A stretch of DNA of 6,190 nucleotides. Origin: Clostridia bacterium (GTDB lineage Bacteria; Bacillota; Clostridia; Oscillospirales; CAG-272). The notes below the pieces were generated by a model. It was not told where the DNA came from and searched no databases. It was given only the letters and a program-made list of their open reading frames with translations. Below, in pieces: positions 5,783-6,190 of this stretch (position 1 is the stretch's first letter; each line of letters begins with the position of its first letter). The translations under genes were made by a program, and so were the position numbers. The stretch lies in the NCBI GenBank assembly GCA_017411935.1, contig JAFQPC010000065.1:1-6190 (forward strand). Reading direction: 5' to 3'.

Positions 5783-5864
5783 TTTTTCATACAATTTCCA
5801 CATAATTCCTACAAAAAAGCTGTTAAGTTCATTAATTATTCACACTTTTTTAATAATTTCCCTA

Positions 5865-5893
5865 TTGCAATATATATATATGTATGGTAGAAT
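5865..5893 (+). promoter_or_regulatory. Sigma-A-type extended -10 promoter of the divergent membrane-protein gene
   Basis: TTGCAA (5865-5870), a 17-nt spacer and TAGAAT (5888-5893) fit a housekeeping promoter, with TGG directly before the -10 forming an extended -10 (TGn). Transcription would start near 5900, about 34 nt before the ATG at 5934. The spacer consists largely of an (AT)6 run at 5870-5881. Confidence 0.7.
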
Positions 5894-5923
5894 AAAGTAG
5901 AATGGAATAACAATAGTATTCTC

Positions 5924-5928
5924 GGAGG
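5924..5928 (+). promoter_or_regulatory. Ribosome binding site of the divergent membrane-protein gene
   Basis: GGAGG is followed by 5 nt and ATG at 5934, which fixes the start of the right-edge gene. Confidence 0.75.
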
Positions 5929-5933
5929 TATTT

Positions 5934-6190
5934 ATGGACAACAACAACCGTAACACCCATAGCGAAGCGGATGAATTCAACGCTTTTCACGCATCGTCCG
6001 CTCCCGCAAAGGAAGCAAAAAAGCGCCCCCCTCAGCAAAAGGCAAAGGGTGCGCCCAAGAAGAAAGGTAGCTTTTTGAAAAAGATTGACAAAAAGATCGT
6101 CATTGGCGCAGCCATCGGACTTCTCGTTCTTCTTCTCGTGGCAGGAATCGTCGTGCTCGCGCTCTCGCGCGACCGTCACATTATGCGCGA
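5934..6190 (+). CDS. Unidentified single-pass membrane protein, N-terminal fragment
   Basis: Only the first 85 codons are visible and the frame is open to the window edge. The protein begins with a polar Asn-rich stretch (MDNNNRN) and a lysine- and proline-rich basic cytosolic tail (about 24-54). One strongly hydrophobic helix (about 55-77) follows, then SRDRHIMR. With the positive charges before the helix, the rest of the protein should lie outside the membrane. This layout is shared by many cell-envelope enzymes (transpeptidases, LCP proteins, membrane-anchored peptidases and SpoIIQ-like proteins), so no function can be assigned from the visible part. The start has GGAGG 5 nt upstream and a good sigma-A-type promoter, and transcription diverges from spoIIIA. 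It therefore looks like a vegetatively expressed gene rather than part of the sporulation operon. Confidence 0.8.
   Translation, partial: MDNNNRNTHSEADEFNAFHASSAPAKEAKKRPPQQKAKGAPKKKGSFLKKIDKKIVIGAAIGLLVLLLVAGIVVLALSRDRHIMR

Noticed and set aside
5862..6179. A 105-codon minus-strand frame upstream of spoIIIA
   Set aside because: It is antisense to the plus-strand membrane-protein gene, which has a promoter and ribosome binding site; this frame has neither and runs through the AT repeat.
1..6190. CRISPR array, tRNA, rRNA or insertion sequence
   Set aside because: No regularly spaced repeats, cloverleaf-like segments, transposase motifs or terminal inverted repeats were seen on either strand.

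Overview
The window looks like chromosomal DNA of an endospore-forming Firmicute, most likely of the class Clostridia. The reasons are a complete spoIIIA locus, strong AGGAGG-type ribosome binding sites, sigma-E-like promoters, and proteins that follow the SpoIIIA families but are mostly shorter than the Bacillus subtilis versions. No finer taxonomic call can be made from the sequence alone.

Layout. From about 5.75 kb down to 0.83 kb the minus strand carries eight tightly packed genes in the canonical order spoIIIAA-AB-AC-AD-AE-AF-AG-AH. Several overlap (AA/AB by 11 bp, AC/AD possibly, AD/AE as ATGA) and the largest gaps are about 55-70 nt (AF-AG and AG-AH). After spoIIIAH, on the same strand and after a gap of about 70 nt with no convincing terminator, comes a P-loop ATPase of the PRK06851 type. 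It runs off the left edge with 251 codons visible. At the right edge an unidentified single-pass membrane protein begins on the plus strand, divergent from spoIIIA, and runs off the window. The divergent spacer holds a sigma-A-type extended -10 promoter for that gene, a 12-bp perfect palindrome, and the sigma-E-type promoter of spoIIIA.

Function. SpoIIIAA-AH are made in the mother cell under sigma E. With forespore SpoIIQ they build the channel-like A-Q complex across the engulfment membranes, which is needed to keep the forespore competent for late (sigma G) gene expression. SpoIIIAA is the ATPase. SpoIIIAB to AE are small or polytopic membrane parts. SpoIIIAF, AG and AH carry ring-building-motif domains.

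Most notable points. (1) Two near-identical sigma-E-type promoters, each an 8-mer starting GTCATAA, then exactly 14 nt, then CATATA, lie before spoIIIAA and, inside the operon, right before spoIIIAH. (2) The first lies inside the apparent 5' extension of spoIIIAA, so the real start is very probably a TTG at 5677 behind a perfect AGGAGGTG, giving 310 aa. (3) spoIIIAH and the ATPase both have tandem ATG-N3-ATG starts in which only the second ATG is well spaced from the ribosome binding site. (4) The PRK06851-type ATPase may be a ninth cistron of the operon. I found no mobile element, tRNA, rRNA or CRISPR array.
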